Origin: an uncultured Bacteroides sp.
Lineage (GTDB): Bacteria; Bacteroidota; Bacteroidia; Bacteroidales; Bacteroidaceae
DNA length: 64,000 bases
Assembly: GCF_963678425.1 (NCBI RefSeq)
Contig: NZ_OY782854.1
Coordinates: 434,001-498,000 of the forward strand
Direction: 5' to 3'
Shown here: one piece after another, positions 26,900 through 36,478 of the stretch
Layout of the letters: every line of letters starts with the position of its first letter
Numbering within the stretch: the stretch's first letter is position 1
Program-made: the position numbers and the translations under genes
The notes under the pieces: model-generated
Databases searched by the model: none
What the model was told of the DNA's origin: nothing
Seen by the model: the letters and a program-made list of their open reading frames with translations, nothing else

Positions 26900-26916
26900 T
26901 ATATAAGGAATAGTTC

Positions 26917-27600
26917 TTATTTCTTCAAAGCTGTAGCTCTTTCAATATACTTATCAATATCCATTGCCTGATAAGAATTGAAATATTTATCTTTAATAGA
27001 GGTGTAGGCTTCAATAGCATCTGCATATTTGCCTTGTTTCTCCATAATTAAACCAGCCTGTAATAAATAAATAGGGCTCAACGTGTTGTTATCTGCTTTT
27101 TTTGCAGCGTCCAATAGAGTTGAAATAGCTTTGTCCAGTTGGTTTAGTTGCGCATAGCAATTTCCTAAAGCTCCCAGGATTGCAGGAGAGACCATTTGGT
27201 CGTCACCGTTAAATTCATTCAAGTACTTTTGTGCTTCGTTGTATTTTCCTAATTGTGCATAGCAGATGCCGGCATAAGCTTTAGATAGATTAGCTGTTTT
27301 TGTTCCGCTATATTCATTTGCGATTTTAATAAATCCTTTATAACCAATACTGTCACCATTAAGTGCGATTTCATAAGCGTCATTTCCAAAATACTCTTCT
27401 CCTTTGAATATTGCAATTTCAGCTTTTTCTTCACGAGGAGCTAAATAAAGATACTTGTAAGCGAAGAAAGCAGCAATAATAATGATAACTGCAACGATAC
27501 CTCCGATAATACCTTTTTTGTTTTTCATCAAAAACGCTTCAGAGAGGTCAAGCGCATCTCCCATGTTCAGTTTCTGTTCTTTTTTGTCTTGTTCTGCCAT
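26917..27600 (-). CDS. Membrane-anchored tetratricopeptide protein (YfgM-like)
   Basis: A 227-residue protein with a short cytosolic N-terminus ('GDALDLSEAFLMKNKK'), one transmembrane segment (about 32-52), and a periplasmic part with TPR units (about 100-220; 'YAGICYAQLGKYNEAQKYL' and 'GNCYAQLNQLDKAISTL'). The arrangement resembles YfgM, a partner of the Sec translocon and PpiD, but function is inferred. Divergent from recF. Confidence 0.8.
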   Translation of the reverse strand: MAEQDKKEQKLNMGDALDLSEAFLMKNKKGIIGGIVAVIIIIAAFFAYKYLYLAPREEKAEIAIFKGEEYFGNDAYEIALNGDSIGYKGFIKIANEYSGTKTANLSKAYAGICYAQLGKYNEAQKYLNEFNGDDQMVSPAILGALGNCYAQLNQLDKAISTLLDAAKKADNNTLSPIYLLQAGLIMEKQGKYADAIEAYTSIKDKYFNSYQAMDIDKYIERATALKK

Positions 27601-27647
27601 TTTATTATGATTCTTTTATTATTAACAATTAAACTTAATTTGGTGAG

Positions 27648-27655
27648 CAAAAGTA
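27648..27655 (-). promoter_or_regulatory. -7 promoter element for the TPR gene
   Basis: The minus strand reads TACTTTTG, exact match to TAnnTTTG, 47 bases before the start codon at 27600. Confidence 0.55.
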
Positions 27656-27733
27656 GTTTTTTTATATTTATAAATAAAATTTAGAAGCATATTTTTTTCT
27701 TTTCTCTTTTTAAAATTTCTCCTTTAGTTCATT

Positions 27734-27767
27734 TTTGCTTATAATCCCGAATTTATTTCTAATTTTG
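27734..27767 (+). promoter_or_regulatory. recF promoter (-33 and -7 elements)
   Basis: TTTG at 27734-27737 and TAATTTTG at 27760-27767 (exact TAnnTTTG) are separated by 22 bases, close to the 19-21 consensus. The element lies 26 bases before ATG 27794. Confidence 0.7.
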
Positions 27768-27793
27768 CGTTTCTAAATAGAAAGACAACCCGC

Positions 27794-28900
27794 ATGATAT
27801 TAAAACATATTTCTATACTTAATTACAAGAATCTGGAACAAGTGGAACAGGATTTCTCACTCAAACTGAATTGCTTTTTTGGCTTGAATGGCATGGGGAA
27901 AACCAATCTGCTTGATGCGGTATATTATCTTTCATTTTGTAAAAGTGCTGGTAATCCGATTGATTCACAAAACATCTGTCATGATCAGGATTTCTTTATG
28001 ATTCAAGGTTTTTATGAATTGGTTGATGGCTCATCTGAAGAAATTTATTGCGGACAGAAACGTCATCAAAAGAAACAGTTTAGACGAAATAAAAAGGTAT
28101 ATAGCCGCCTTTCGGATCATATTGGTTTTTTACCTTTAGTGATGGTTTCTCCTTCTGATTCAGAACTAATTGCAGGTGGAAGCGATGAACGCCGCCGCTT
28201 TATAGATGTAGTAATATCTCAGTACGATAAAGAATATCTGGATGCTTTGATTCGATACAATAAGGCATTACAGCAACGAAATTCTTTATTGAAAAGCGAA
28301 TATCCTGTTGATGAGGAACTTTATTTAGTTTGGGAAGAGGTGATGGCTGCTGCAGGTGAAGTTGTTTATCGAAAAAGAGAAGCCTTTATCGAAGAATTTA
28401 TTCCTATTTTTCAATCTTTTTACTCATTTATTTCACAAGATCAGGAACCGGTTGGATTGTCTTATTCATCTCATGCCAAGGAAAACTCTTTATTAGATGT
28501 ATTTAAGAGCAATCGTCCGAAAGACCGAATTATGGGATACACACTCAAAGGAATTCATAAAGATGAATTGACCATGTCATTAGGTGATTTTGCCATTAAA
28601 CGAGAAGGGTCTCAGGGACAAAATAAAACTTATCTGATTGCTTTGAAGCTGGCACAGTTTGATTTTCTGAAACGTACAGGAAATGAAACTCCTTTACTTT
28701 TGCTGGATGATATCTTCGATAAGTTGGATGCTTCCCGTGTGGAGCAGATTGTAAAACTAGTGGCTGGTGATAATTTTGGTCAGATCTTTATTACCGATAC
28801 AAATCGTGAACATTTAGATAAGATTTTGAAGAAGATGAATAGTGATTATAAAATGTTTGAAGTAATTAATGGAAATATTAGCAGTTATAGGAGAGAATAA
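27794..28900 (+). CDS. recF: DNA replication and repair protein RecF
   Basis: A 368-residue SMC-like ATPase of recombinational repair that loads RecA at gaps. Visible are Walker A GLNGMGKTNLL (about 30-40), the ABC signature region 'REGSQGQNKTYLIALK' (about 272-287) and Walker B 'LLLLDDIFDKLD' (about 300-311). The length is usual. It is followed after 5 bases by the DUF721 gene, an arrangement common in bacteria near recF. Confidence 0.95.
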   Translation: MILKHISILNYKNLEQVEQDFSLKLNCFFGLNGMGKTNLLDAVYYLSFCKSAGNPIDSQNICHDQDFFMIQGFYELVDGSSEEIYCGQKRHQKKQFRRNKKVYSRLSDHIGFLPLVMVSPSDSELIAGGSDERRRFIDVVISQYDKEYLDALIRYNKALQQRNSLLKSEYPVDEELYLVWEEVMAAAGEVVYRKREAFIEEFIPIFQSFYSFISQDQEPVGLSYSSHAKENSLLDVFKSNRPKDRIMGYTLKGIHKDELTMSLGDFAIKREGSQGQNKTYLIALKLAQFDFLKRTGNETPLLLLDDIFDKLDASRVEQIVKLVAGDNFGQIFITDTNREHLDKILKKMNSDYKMFEVINGNISSYRRE

Positions 28901-28905
28901 GCGAA

Positions 28906-29196
28906 ATGAAACGAAATAATGCAGTATCAATAGGCGATGCCATTCGCAAGTTTTTGCGTGAGGAACGTCTGGAATCTCCACTAAATGAGCAGCGGTTAAT
29001 CGATGCCTGGGCTGTAGTACTTGGACCTGGAATAGCCTCTTATACCGACGGACTATTTGTAAAGAATCAGATTTTGTATGTTCATTTAACTTCCGCCGCA
29101 TTGCGACAGGAATTAATGATGGGACGTGAATTGCTTGTGAAGAATTTGAATCGTCATGTGGGAGCACAGGTTATCACGAACATTATATTTCGCTAA
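28906..29196 (+). CDS. DUF721/DciA-family protein
   Basis: A 96-residue protein of the DUF721 family ('RLIDAWAVVLGPGIASYTDG', 'LYVHLTSAALRQELMMGREL'). Some relatives (DciA) load the replicative helicase; it is short here. Linked to recF. Its last 14 bases overlap the 3' end of the cyclo-ligase gene on the other strand. Confidence 0.88.
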   Translation: MKRNNAVSIGDAIRKFLREERLESPLNEQRLIDAWAVVLGPGIASYTDGLFVKNQILYVHLTSAALRQELMMGRELLVKNLNRHVGAQVITNIIFR

Positions 29197-29740
29197 TTAC
29201 TCCGTCTTCTGTAATAATTAAATCCATTTTAGAATCATGAGGTTCAGTGGGTATCTCTTCAGAGACCTGAAAAGCAAAGCAGATTCCAATCTTGTATGCT
29301 TTAACGTCTGGAAGCAGGCGATCATAATATCCTTTTCCCCTTCCAAGTCGATTGCCTTGAGCGTCGAAGGAAATTCCAGGGACGATTGCAAGGTCTATTT
29401 TCTCGTAGTCACTAAATATGCTGCCATTTGGCTCTTCAATGCCGTATGCACCGATCATTAAATCAGAGGAGTTCTTATATATTTTAAGTTTCAGATTATC
29501 GCCGTCAACAATTGGTAAAAGAATCGTCTTTTCTTCTTTCCATTTTTCTATAAAATCATGGGTTCTTACTTCATCTTTTAAGGAATGATATAACAGAATG
29601 ACTTTTGCACTTTGAAAAGCGGAAAGAGATTCCAGTTGAAAGAATATTTTTTTTGAGAGAGCTATTGATCGATTTTCTGTCAGTTGCTTTTTTCGTTCTG
29701 AAATAATCTTTCGGAGATCTTGTTTCTTGGAATAGTTCAT
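29183..29740 (-). CDS. 5-Formyltetrahydrofolate cyclo-ligase
   Basis: A 185-residue enzyme that makes 5,10-methenyl-THF from 5-formyl-THF with ATP. Family marks are the N-terminal 'KKQDLRKIISERKKQL', 'LAIVPGISFDAQGNRLGRG' and 'KGYYDRLLP' (phosphate loop). Convergent with recF-DUF721 and overlapping by 14 bases. A terminator stands between it and the S41 protease gene, so it probably has a separate promoter. Confidence 0.93.
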   Translation of the reverse strand: MNYSKKQDLRKIISERKKQLTENRSIALSKKIFFQLESLSAFQSAKVILLYHSLKDEVRTHDFIEKWKEEKTILLPIVDGDNLKLKIYKNSSDLMIGAYGIEEPNGSIFSDYEKIDLAIVPGISFDAQGNRLGRGKGYYDRLLPDVKAYKIGICFAFQVSEEIPTEPHDSKMDLIITEDGVISEI

Positions 29741-29752
29741 GATTGCATAATT

Positions 29753-29797
29753 AAAAAAACGCCCCGGTATTTGTTGTTTCTACCGGGGCGTATTTTT
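29753..29797 (-). terminator. Terminator after the S41 protease gene
   Basis: ACGCCCCGGTA (29759-29769) pairs with TACCGGGGCGT (29781-29791), an 11-bp GC-rich stem with a T-run on the minus strand. It begins at the stop codon of the S41 gene (29796-29798). Confidence 0.93.
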
Positions 29798-31448
29798 ATC
29801 TTTTTCTCAATAATTTAGAGTTTACCGGTGCTGTAGGGAATGCTTGTCCACTTAGCAATACTTCGATAGCTTTCAAAACGGTTTGGTCCGTTTGGTTGAT
29901 ATATTTAATGTATTCTTCCTGCCCAAGCATATTATAAACAATTCGTCCATATAGTTTCTTTTCTATTAGACTATGTGATATCTGAATTAATAGATTTCTT
30001 CTCTTAACTCCATTCTCATCTGCGAATCCAACAAATTGTTCCACTACGTTTTGATTTCTTAGATAGTTAACAAGCGAGTTGGCATCTTTAAATTGCTTAA
30101 GTTTATTTCTGTTCTGATCCGTATATCTGAATCCAAACAGAATATCCAGTCCCTTGCTTATTGTGGAAGTGTAGTAAGAGGTTACTCCAGTAGTATCCTG
30201 CGGAACAAAAATATCAGGCATAATACCTCCACCACCGTAAACTGGTCTTCCTAAACCAGTTGAATAACGCAGCTTTTTGTCTAGTTTGATGCTATCTTTA
30301 GAGAAAAATTCTCCATGATCGTAGCGGTAAAGCCAGTCCATTTCATAATCTTCGTCGTTTCCGTTAACATAAGGTCGTTGAATACATCTTCCGGAAGGAG
30401 TATAATAACGCGCAATAGTGAGGCGAATGGCTGATCCATCGCTAAATTCGATAGGCTGCTGAACTAATCCCTTACCAAATGAACGTCTTCCGATAATCAT
30501 TCCGCGGTCATTGTCCTGAATAGCTCCTGCAAAAATTTCACTGGCGGATGCTGATCCTTCGTCTACCAAAACTACGATTGGCATTTTCTGACAACTTCCT
30601 GTTCCGTTTGCGAATTCTTCTGTTCGTGGGTATTTACGTCCTTGTGTGTAAACTATCAGCTTTCCTTCAGGCAAGAATTCATTAACCATTCTAATTGCAG
30701 CCTCCATGAATCCACCTGTGTTTCCGCGCAGGTCTATAATAAGCCCTTGGCAGTTTTTCTGGCTCAGCAATGCTAAAGCGTTCAATAATTCCACATGAGT
30801 TGTTCTACCGAACTTACTAACATAGACATATCCTACCTTTTTATTAATCATATATGCGGCTTCTACACTGGTTAACGGTATATCTCCCCGAATAATTTTG
30901 AATGAAAGCAGATTCTTTTGGCCGAAACGTTTAACGGTTAGTTTTACTTCTGTTCCTTTTTTCCCTTTCAGTTTGCCCATAGCTACATCATTCGTAACTT
31001 TTTTGCCTACAAAAAGAGTGTCATTCACTTTTATAATTTGGTCACCTGGCATCAAACCGACTTTTTCTGAAGGGCCGCCTTTAATAACACTGTTTACATG
31101 AATGGTATCATTTTGAATACGAAATTGAATGCCAATCCCGCTGAAACTACCTTCAAGTTCAGAATTTGCAGCTTCCAGATCTTTTGCCGGGATATATTTA
31201 GAATGTGGATCTAATTCTGCTAATATTTGTGGCATTGCATTCTCCACCAAATCTGTCATGTTCACTGTATCTACATACTGATCATCAATAATCCGGAGCA
31301 GTGCGTTTAGTTTATTTGACGAACTGTTTATAATACCCAGCCGGCTTCCAGAATAGTGCTTGGTGTAGAATGTACCGATTAATATTCCGACCACAATACT
31401 TACCGCAATAATAATAGGAGTAAAGCGTGAAGATTTATTTGTACTCAT
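29796..31448 (-). CDS. C-terminal processing protease, S41 family
   Basis: A 550-residue periplasmic protease. One N-terminal transmembrane segment (about 9-27), PDZ domain (about 90-185, 'FSGIGIQFRI' to 'KIIRGDIPL') and the peptidase domain with catalytic Ser in 'DEGSASASEIFAGAIQDN' and Lys in 'GRRSFGKGLVQ'. The C-terminal part is Bacteroidetes-type. It degrades or trims envelope proteins. First in line after it is the terminator; upstream are dCMP deaminase, a DUF4847 lipoprotein and the M3 peptidase, all cotranscribed by spacing. Confidence 0.94.
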   Translation of the reverse strand: MSTNKSSRFTPIIIAVSIVVGILIGTFYTKHYSGSRLGIINSSSNKLNALLRIIDDQYVDTVNMTDLVENAMPQILAELDPHSKYIPAKDLEAANSELEGSFSGIGIQFRIQNDTIHVNSVIKGGPSEKVGLMPGDQIIKVNDTLFVGKKVTNDVAMGKLKGKKGTEVKLTVKRFGQKNLLSFKIIRGDIPLTSVEAAYMINKKVGYVYVSKFGRTTHVELLNALALLSQKNCQGLIIDLRGNTGGFMEAAIRMVNEFLPEGKLIVYTQGRKYPRTEEFANGTGSCQKMPIVVLVDEGSASASEIFAGAIQDNDRGMIIGRRSFGKGLVQQPIEFSDGSAIRLTIARYYTPSGRCIQRPYVNGNDEDYEMDWLYRYDHGEFFSKDSIKLDKKLRYSTGLGRPVYGGGGIMPDIFVPQDTTGVTSYYTSTISKGLDILFGFRYTDQNRNKLKQFKDANSLVNYLRNQNVVEQFVGFADENGVKRRNLLIQISHSLIEKKLYGRIVYNMLGQEEYIKYINQTDQTVLKAIEVLLSGQAFPTAPVNSKLLRKR

Positions 31449-31462
31449 GAGTTTTATTTAAT

Positions 31463-31921
31463 TTAAATAGTTCTTTTTAATTGGTTTTGTTCGACAGAGT
31501 CTAGGTAAATAACCTCTATATTGGCACGTTTCAATAGATTAATTCCATCTTCCAACCGGTATTTTTCAGAATAGACCACTCGTTTGATACCTGCCTGAAT
31601 AATCAGTTTTGCGCACTCAATGCATGGAGAAGCAGTGACGTACAGTGTTGCACCGTCGCTACTGTTGTTGGAACGCGCAATTTTTGTAATGGCATTTGCC
31701 TCAGCATGCAACACGTATGGCTTGGTCATATTATGTTCATCCTCACAGACATTCTCAAATCCGGAAGGTGTTCCATTGTACCCGTCAGAAATAATCATCT
31801 TGTCTTTTACAATCAATGCTCCAACCTGACGCCGGATGCAATATGAATTTTCTGCCCAGATATTAGCCATGCGTATATAACGCTTATCCAGTTCCCGTTG
31901 TTTCTGCTCAGCAGCATTCAT
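31463..31921 (-). CDS. Deoxycytidylate (dCMP) deaminase
   Basis: A 152-residue zinc deaminase that converts dCMP to dUMP for thymidylate synthesis. The zinc site is in 'YVLHAEANAITK' (His, catalytic Glu) and 'SPCIECAKLIIQAGI' (two Cys). 'SYCIRRQVGALIVKDKMII' is typical of the ComEB/dCMP deaminase group. It lies 14 bases upstream of the S41 protease gene. Confidence 0.92.
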   Translation of the reverse strand: MNAAEQKQRELDKRYIRMANIWAENSYCIRRQVGALIVKDKMIISDGYNGTPSGFENVCEDEHNMTKPYVLHAEANAITKIARSNNSSDGATLYVTASPCIECAKLIIQAGIKRVVYSEKYRLEDGINLLKRANIEVIYLDSVEQNQLKRTI

Positions 31922-31937
31922 TGTTTTCTTTTTTATT

Positions 31938-32396
31938 TTATTTTATGCGAAAGCTCATATATTCTTTTCGTCCACTATAACTATAATGAATGGTTAGAAT
32001 ATTTTCATCAGCTTTATAAGAATTAGCACCACTTACAGCTTTTACAAAATCGCTGGCTATAGCCTGAGAATCATCAGATCCGGCTATTTGGGTAATAGTC
32101 ATAGAAAAATCATTGGTGCGACCGTTACCTGTCCATGTTCCCGAAAAAGAAGAATTAATGGCTTGTCCTGTGAACGTGTTGTTTTCGTTGAATTTAAGAT
32201 AAAATCCATTCGGATTGTTTTCTAATATTTTAGTTGCTGTTGGATATCTGTCCAGAATAGCATCACCGCTATTATAATAAAAACAGTCCAAACGCCAGGT
32301 CTTTCCTACAATTAGTCCTTTTAAATCCTCCGTGTTGTTACACCCGCCAAGAAAAGGAAGGATTGCTAACAGCAAAAATATTATTTTATTTTTCAT
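31938..32396 (-). CDS. Lipoprotein, DUF4847-like
   Basis: A 152-residue lipoprotein (lipobox LGGC at residues 16-19) with a small predicted beta-barrel: 'GKTWRLDCFYYN', 'FYLKFNENNTFTGQAIN', 'GTWTGNGRTNDFSMTI', 'ILTIHYSYSGRKEYMSFRI'. The pattern is lipocalin/META-like and matches DUF4847 of Bacteroidales from memory. Function unknown. It shares one base with the stop/start region of the M3 peptidase gene. Confidence 0.7.
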   Translation of the reverse strand: MKNKIIFLLLAILPFLGGCNNTEDLKGLIVGKTWRLDCFYYNSGDAILDRYPTATKILENNPNGFYLKFNENNTFTGQAINSSFSGTWTGNGRTNDFSMTITQIAGSDDSQAIASDFVKAVSGANSYKADENILTIHYSYSGRKEYMSFRIK

Positions 32397-34486
32397 TATT
32401 CTTTTATTCCATTTCTAATTAACAATGCATCAATAGTTGGTTCTTGTCCACGGAAGCGTTTATATAATTTCATTGGATGCTCTGTGCCTCCTTTAGAGAG
32501 AATATTTTCACGGAAAGAAGTGGCTACTTCTTTGTTGAAAATACCCTTTTGTTTAAAGAGGGAGAATGCATCAGCATCAAGAACTTCAGCCCATTTGTAA
32601 CTGTAATAGCCAGCAGAATAACCGCCTGCAAAAATATGTGAGAATTGCACGCTCATACATCCGTTATCCATAACCGGAAGTAATTGAGTCTTAGTCATAG
32701 CTTCCTTTTCATAAGCAATCACGTTTCCATCAAATGGAGCATTTCTTGTGTACCATGCCATATCCAGCAATCCGAAGCTTACCTGGCGAAGACAGGCATA
32801 ACCTACATTAAAGTTGGATGCATTAACAATCCGTTGAATTAATTCTTGTGGCAATTCTTCCCCTGTTTGATAATGTTTGGCAAATGTATTCAGAAATTCT
32901 TTCTCAATGGCAAAGTTTTCCATAATTTGTGAAGGCAATTCAACAAAATCCCAGTAAACATTAGTACCACTAAGACTTTCATAAGTAGAGTTAGCAAACA
33001 TACCGTGAAGTGAATGTCCAAACTCATGCAGGAATGTTTCGACTTCATTAAAAGTAAGTAAAGCCGGTTTGTTTTCCGTAGGTTTGGTAAAGTTCATCAC
33101 TAAAGAGACGTGTGGCCGGCTGTCTTTGCCATTATCTTTCCATTGTCCTTTGAATTCTGTCATCCAGGCTCCTGCACGTTTTCCTGCTCTTGGATGAAAG
33201 TCTGTATATAACACTGCCAGATATTTTCCGTCTTTATCAAATACTTCATAAGCATCTACGTCCGGGTTATAAACAGGTATTTCATTGTTTTTCTTAAATG
33301 TAATTCCATATAATCTGGTAGCCAATCCAAAGATTCCCTCTTTTACTTTACTTAATTCAAAGTATGGCCGAAGCATTTCATCGTTAATATTGAACCTTTG
33401 GTCTTTCAGCTTATTTGAATAAAAGCCCCAATCCCAAGGCATTATCTGGAAATCAGGTCCTTGAGTTTGTATAGCCAGATCCTGTACATCTTTCAGTTCT
33501 TTCTCCGCTGTAGGCTTGTATGCGTCAACAAGTTGGTTCAGAAGCTTGTATACGGCATTGCTGTTTTCGGCCATTCTTTCTTCAAGGGTATATGCCGCAT
33601 AATTATTATAACCTAATAATTGTGCTATTTCCAGACGAATATTGGCCAGCTTTTTTACATTCTCAAAGTTATTATACTCATTGTCGTGAGTACATTGCGT
33701 ATTATAGGCAGTATAAAGTTCTTTTCTCAGGTCACGGTTTTCACAGTAGGTCATGAAAGGAATGTAGCTCGGAGCATTCAGGGTAAATACCCATCCTTCT
33801 TTTCCTTTTTCTTTTGCCGTTAGCGCAGCTGCTTCAAGAACACTTTCCGGTAATCCTGTGAGTTTTGCTTTATCCGTAATAGCTAATTCGTAATTATTTG
33901 TTTCTTTCAGAATGTTTTGTCCATACTGCAAGGTTAGTTTGCTCAATTCAGATGTTAAAGCACGGTATTTCACTTTTGCTTCACCTTCCAGATTTGCTCC
34001 ATTGCGGACAAAACTATCGTAGGTTTTTTGCAATAGTCTGTTTTCCTCTTTGCTCAGCTTTAATTTGTTTATTTGACTATAAACAGCCTTAACCCTTTCG
34101 AATAGTTTTCTGTTCAGGCTGATATTATTCCCGTGTTCAGTTAAAAGTGGCATCATTTTTTCTGCTACTCCTTGAAGATCGTCATTTGTTTCCGCGCTAA
34201 GCAAATTGCTAAAAACACTTTGTACCCGATTAAGTAATGCGCCTGATTTATCAAGTGCCACAATTGTATTTTTAAAACTTGGCGCTTCTGGATTATTAAC
34301 AATAGCATAAATTTCAGCCATTTGTTTCTTCATTCCTTCTTGAAGAGCCGGTTCAAAATGTTCAGTTTTTATTTTATCGAAAGGGGCAGTGCCGTGAGGC
34401 GTAGTATATTTCCCCAGAAAAGGATTCTGTGCTTGGGTTAGGTTCATAATACAAAATAATACGAGCGTTGATGTTAATTTTTTCAT
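32396..34486 (-). CDS. dcp: M3-family metallopeptidase (peptidyl-dipeptidase Dcp-like)
   Basis: A 696-residue zinc peptidase with signal peptide (ends near 'TQAQ'). The zinc motif HEFGH is in 'EVETFLHEFGHSLHGMF' (about 480-495). The overall length and the late 'HIFAGGYSAGYYSYKWAEVL' are typical of Dcp/OpdA. It cleaves short peptides, here in the periplasm. It is first of a four-gene minus-strand unit (M3, DUF4847, dCMP deaminase, S41). Confidence 0.92.
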   Translation of the reverse strand: MKKLTSTLVLFCIMNLTQAQNPFLGKYTTPHGTAPFDKIKTEHFEPALQEGMKKQMAEIYAIVNNPEAPSFKNTIVALDKSGALLNRVQSVFSNLLSAETNDDLQGVAEKMMPLLTEHGNNISLNRKLFERVKAVYSQINKLKLSKEENRLLQKTYDSFVRNGANLEGEAKVKYRALTSELSKLTLQYGQNILKETNNYELAITDKAKLTGLPESVLEAAALTAKEKGKEGWVFTLNAPSYIPFMTYCENRDLRKELYTAYNTQCTHDNEYNNFENVKKLANIRLEIAQLLGYNNYAAYTLEERMAENSNAVYKLLNQLVDAYKPTAEKELKDVQDLAIQTQGPDFQIMPWDWGFYSNKLKDQRFNINDEMLRPYFELSKVKEGIFGLATRLYGITFKKNNEIPVYNPDVDAYEVFDKDGKYLAVLYTDFHPRAGKRAGAWMTEFKGQWKDNGKDSRPHVSLVMNFTKPTENKPALLTFNEVETFLHEFGHSLHGMFANSTYESLSGTNVYWDFVELPSQIMENFAIEKEFLNTFAKHYQTGEELPQELIQRIVNASNFNVGYACLRQVSFGLLDMAWYTRNAPFDGNVIAYEKEAMTKTQLLPVMDNGCMSVQFSHIFAGGYSAGYYSYKWAEVLDADAFSLFKQKGIFNKEVATSFRENILSKGGTEHPMKLYKRFRGQEPTIDALLIRNGIKE

Positions 34487-34516
34487 TCAAAAGGTTATAT
34501 AAATAATAATCAACTA

Positions 34517-34585
34517 CAAAAGTGCTAAAAAAAAATATTACTTTATGAAGAATGGTGGAGTTTTTAACAAAGTATATTACTTTTG
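34517..34585. promoter_or_regulatory. Divergent promoter region (M3 peptidase and LTA-synthase-like genes)
   Basis: On the plus strand TACTTTTG (34578-34585) matches TAnnTTTG exactly and would drive the LTA-synthase-like gene. On the minus strand CACTTTTG (34524-34517) matches 7 of 8 and faces the M3 gene. The plus-strand element lies inside the longest upstream frame of the LTA-synthase-like gene, so that frame's earliest ATG (34545) is not used. Confidence 0.6.
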
Positions 34586-34628
34586 TGTGAATTTGATTGG
34601 AAACGTTGGAAATATAGTTAAGAGAATA

Positions 34629-36455
34629 ATGAAAGAAAGATTTTATTTTTTGCTAAAAACATATGTACTTTTCATATTATTGTTTGTAATTCAGAAGCCT
34701 TTATTTATGTTGTACTATCATGATCTGTATCATGGTTGTTCGTTTATGGATTATTTGTCGGTTATGTGGCATGGCTTGCCGCTTGACGCCTCTATATCAG
34801 GCTATCTGACTATACTGCCAGGCTTATTTCTTATTGCTTCTTTGTGGTTTAATTCTTCCGTTATAAAATGGACTTTTAAAATATACTACGGGATTGTTGC
34901 TATACTCTTGGGACTTATTTTTGTATCAGATATTATTCTTTATAAATACTGGGGATTCAGGCTCGATTCTACACCTCTTTTTTATTTAAAAACACCGAAG
35001 GACGCTTTTGCAAGTGCTGATCTGATGACTATATTATTAGGATTGTTTGCAGTGATAGTGGTTATCTCTGTTTTCTTTTTCCTTTTTTATCACTTCTTGC
35101 TTAAATCAGGGAAAAAGATAAAGAAGCCATTTCGTCGTAAAAGAACATCTCTAATATTGTTATTACTCACAGGTTTTCTTTTTATTCCCATTAGGGGAGG
35201 ATTTTCTGTTTCAACCATGAATGTGGGATGGGCCTATTTTAGTGATAAAATAGAATTGAATCATGCTGCTGTTAATCCTTGTTTTAGTTTGATGGAATCA
35301 CTGTCACGTGAACAGTCTTTTGAAGATCAGTATCGTTTTATGAAAGATAATGAAGCTGCGGCTGAATTTGCGAAGATGAAAGATCAGGCTCAGGCAGATA
35401 GCATTCCTTCACTTCTTACCACTAAAAATCCGAATGTTATTTTTATTGTTCTGGAAAGCTTTATGTCGAAAGTAATTCAGCCATTAGGGGGATTGCCTGA
35501 TGTAACTCCCAGTATGAACCGCTTTTGTAATGAAGGAATATTGTTTACCAATTTCTATGCAAATAGTTTTCGAACTGATCGTGGACTAGTTTCCATCCTA
35601 AGTGGTTATCCGGCTCAGCCCACAACTTCCATAATGAAATACCCGCAACGCAGCCAGTCATTGCCCTCTATCTCTAAATCGTTGAAAAAGGCTGGATACA
35701 ATACTGAGTATTATTATGGAGGAGATGCTGATTTTACTAACATGCGTTCTTATTTGCTCTCACAGGGATATGATCATATTATCTCTGATAAAGATTTTCC
35801 TTTAATTGAGAGAATGTCTAAATGGGGAGCTCCGGATCAATATTTGTTTAACCGTGCTTCTTCTGATCTTGCCGGTGTACAGAAAGAACCTTTCTTTAAA
35901 ACAATTCAAACATCAAGCAGCCATGAGCCGTTTGATGTACCATCTCATAAATTTAAAGAACCATATCTTAACTCTGTATTTTATGTAGATAGCTGTCTTG
36001 GAAAGTTTATTGATCAGTATAAGAAAACAAAATACTGGAAAAATACAGTAATTGTTCTGGTGGCCGATCATGCCATGCACTATCCTGCTTCAATAACCAA
36101 CCATAATGTGGAGCGTTTTCAAATACCGTTGATTATTATGGGAGGAGCAGTTAAAAAACCGTTGAAAGTTGATACTTATGCTTCTCAGATAGATATTGCG
36201 GCAACACTATTATATCAGTTGGGATTATCGCACAAAGAATTTACTTTTAGTAAGAATATATTAAATACATCTTCTCCTCACTTTGGCTACTTTACTTATC
36301 CAAATGGATTTGGTATGGCAACTCCTCAGAATCAGATGATATTTGATTGTGAAGCTAATAAAGTTGTGCTTGATCTGGGTAAGAAGAAAAGTGCCAATCT
36401 GATTCCTGCAAAAGCTTATTTGCAGACTTTGTATGATGATTTGTCAAAGAGATAA
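34629..36455 (+). CDS. LTA-synthase-family sulfatase-fold membrane protein
   Basis: A 608-residue protein with five N-terminal membrane segments (about 10-190) and a periplasmic sulfatase-fold domain (about 250-600). 'VIFIVLESFMSKVIQPLGG' holds a metal-site Glu, and 'NSFRTDRGLVSILSGYP' holds the Thr nucleophile as in LtaS; 'VLVADHAMHY' holds later metal ligands. In Gram-negatives these enzymes transfer phosphoglycerol or phosphoethanolamine to envelope glycans. Start: ATG 34629 is downstream of the -7 element; an upstream ATG at 34545 would add 28 residues without signal character. Followed by an M24 peptidase gene. Confidence 0.88.
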   Translation: MKERFYFLLKTYVLFILLFVIQKPLFMLYYHDLYHGCSFMDYLSVMWHGLPLDASISGYLTILPGLFLIASLWFNSSVIKWTFKIYYGIVAILLGLIFVSDIILYKYWGFRLDSTPLFYLKTPKDAFASADLMTILLGLFAVIVVISVFFFLFYHFLLKSGKKIKKPFRRKRTSLILLLLTGFLFIPIRGGFSVSTMNVGWAYFSDKIELNHAAVNPCFSLMESLSREQSFEDQYRFMKDNEAAAEFAKMKDQAQADSIPSLLTTKNPNVIFIVLESFMSKVIQPLGGLPDVTPSMNRFCNEGILFTNFYANSFRTDRGLVSILSGYPAQPTTSIMKYPQRSQSLPSISKSLKKAGYNTEYYYGGDADFTNMRSYLLSQGYDHIISDKDFPLIERMSKWGAPDQYLFNRASSDLAGVQKEPFFKTIQTSSSHEPFDVPSHKFKEPYLNSVFYVDSCLGKFIDQYKKTKYWKNTVIVLVADHAMHYPASITNHNVERFQIPLIIMGGAVKKPLKVDTYASQIDIAATLLYQLGLSHKEFTFSKNILNTSSPHFGYFTYPNGFGMATPQNQMIFDCEANKVVLDLGKKKSANLIPAKAYLQTLYDDLSKR

Positions 36456-36478
36456 TGACTACTTAAAATATAAAAGCT

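Noticed and set aside
34545..34628. Extended start of the LTA-synthase-like gene
   Set aside because: The extension contains the promoter -7 element and has no signal character; ATG 34629 directly precedes the first membrane helix.
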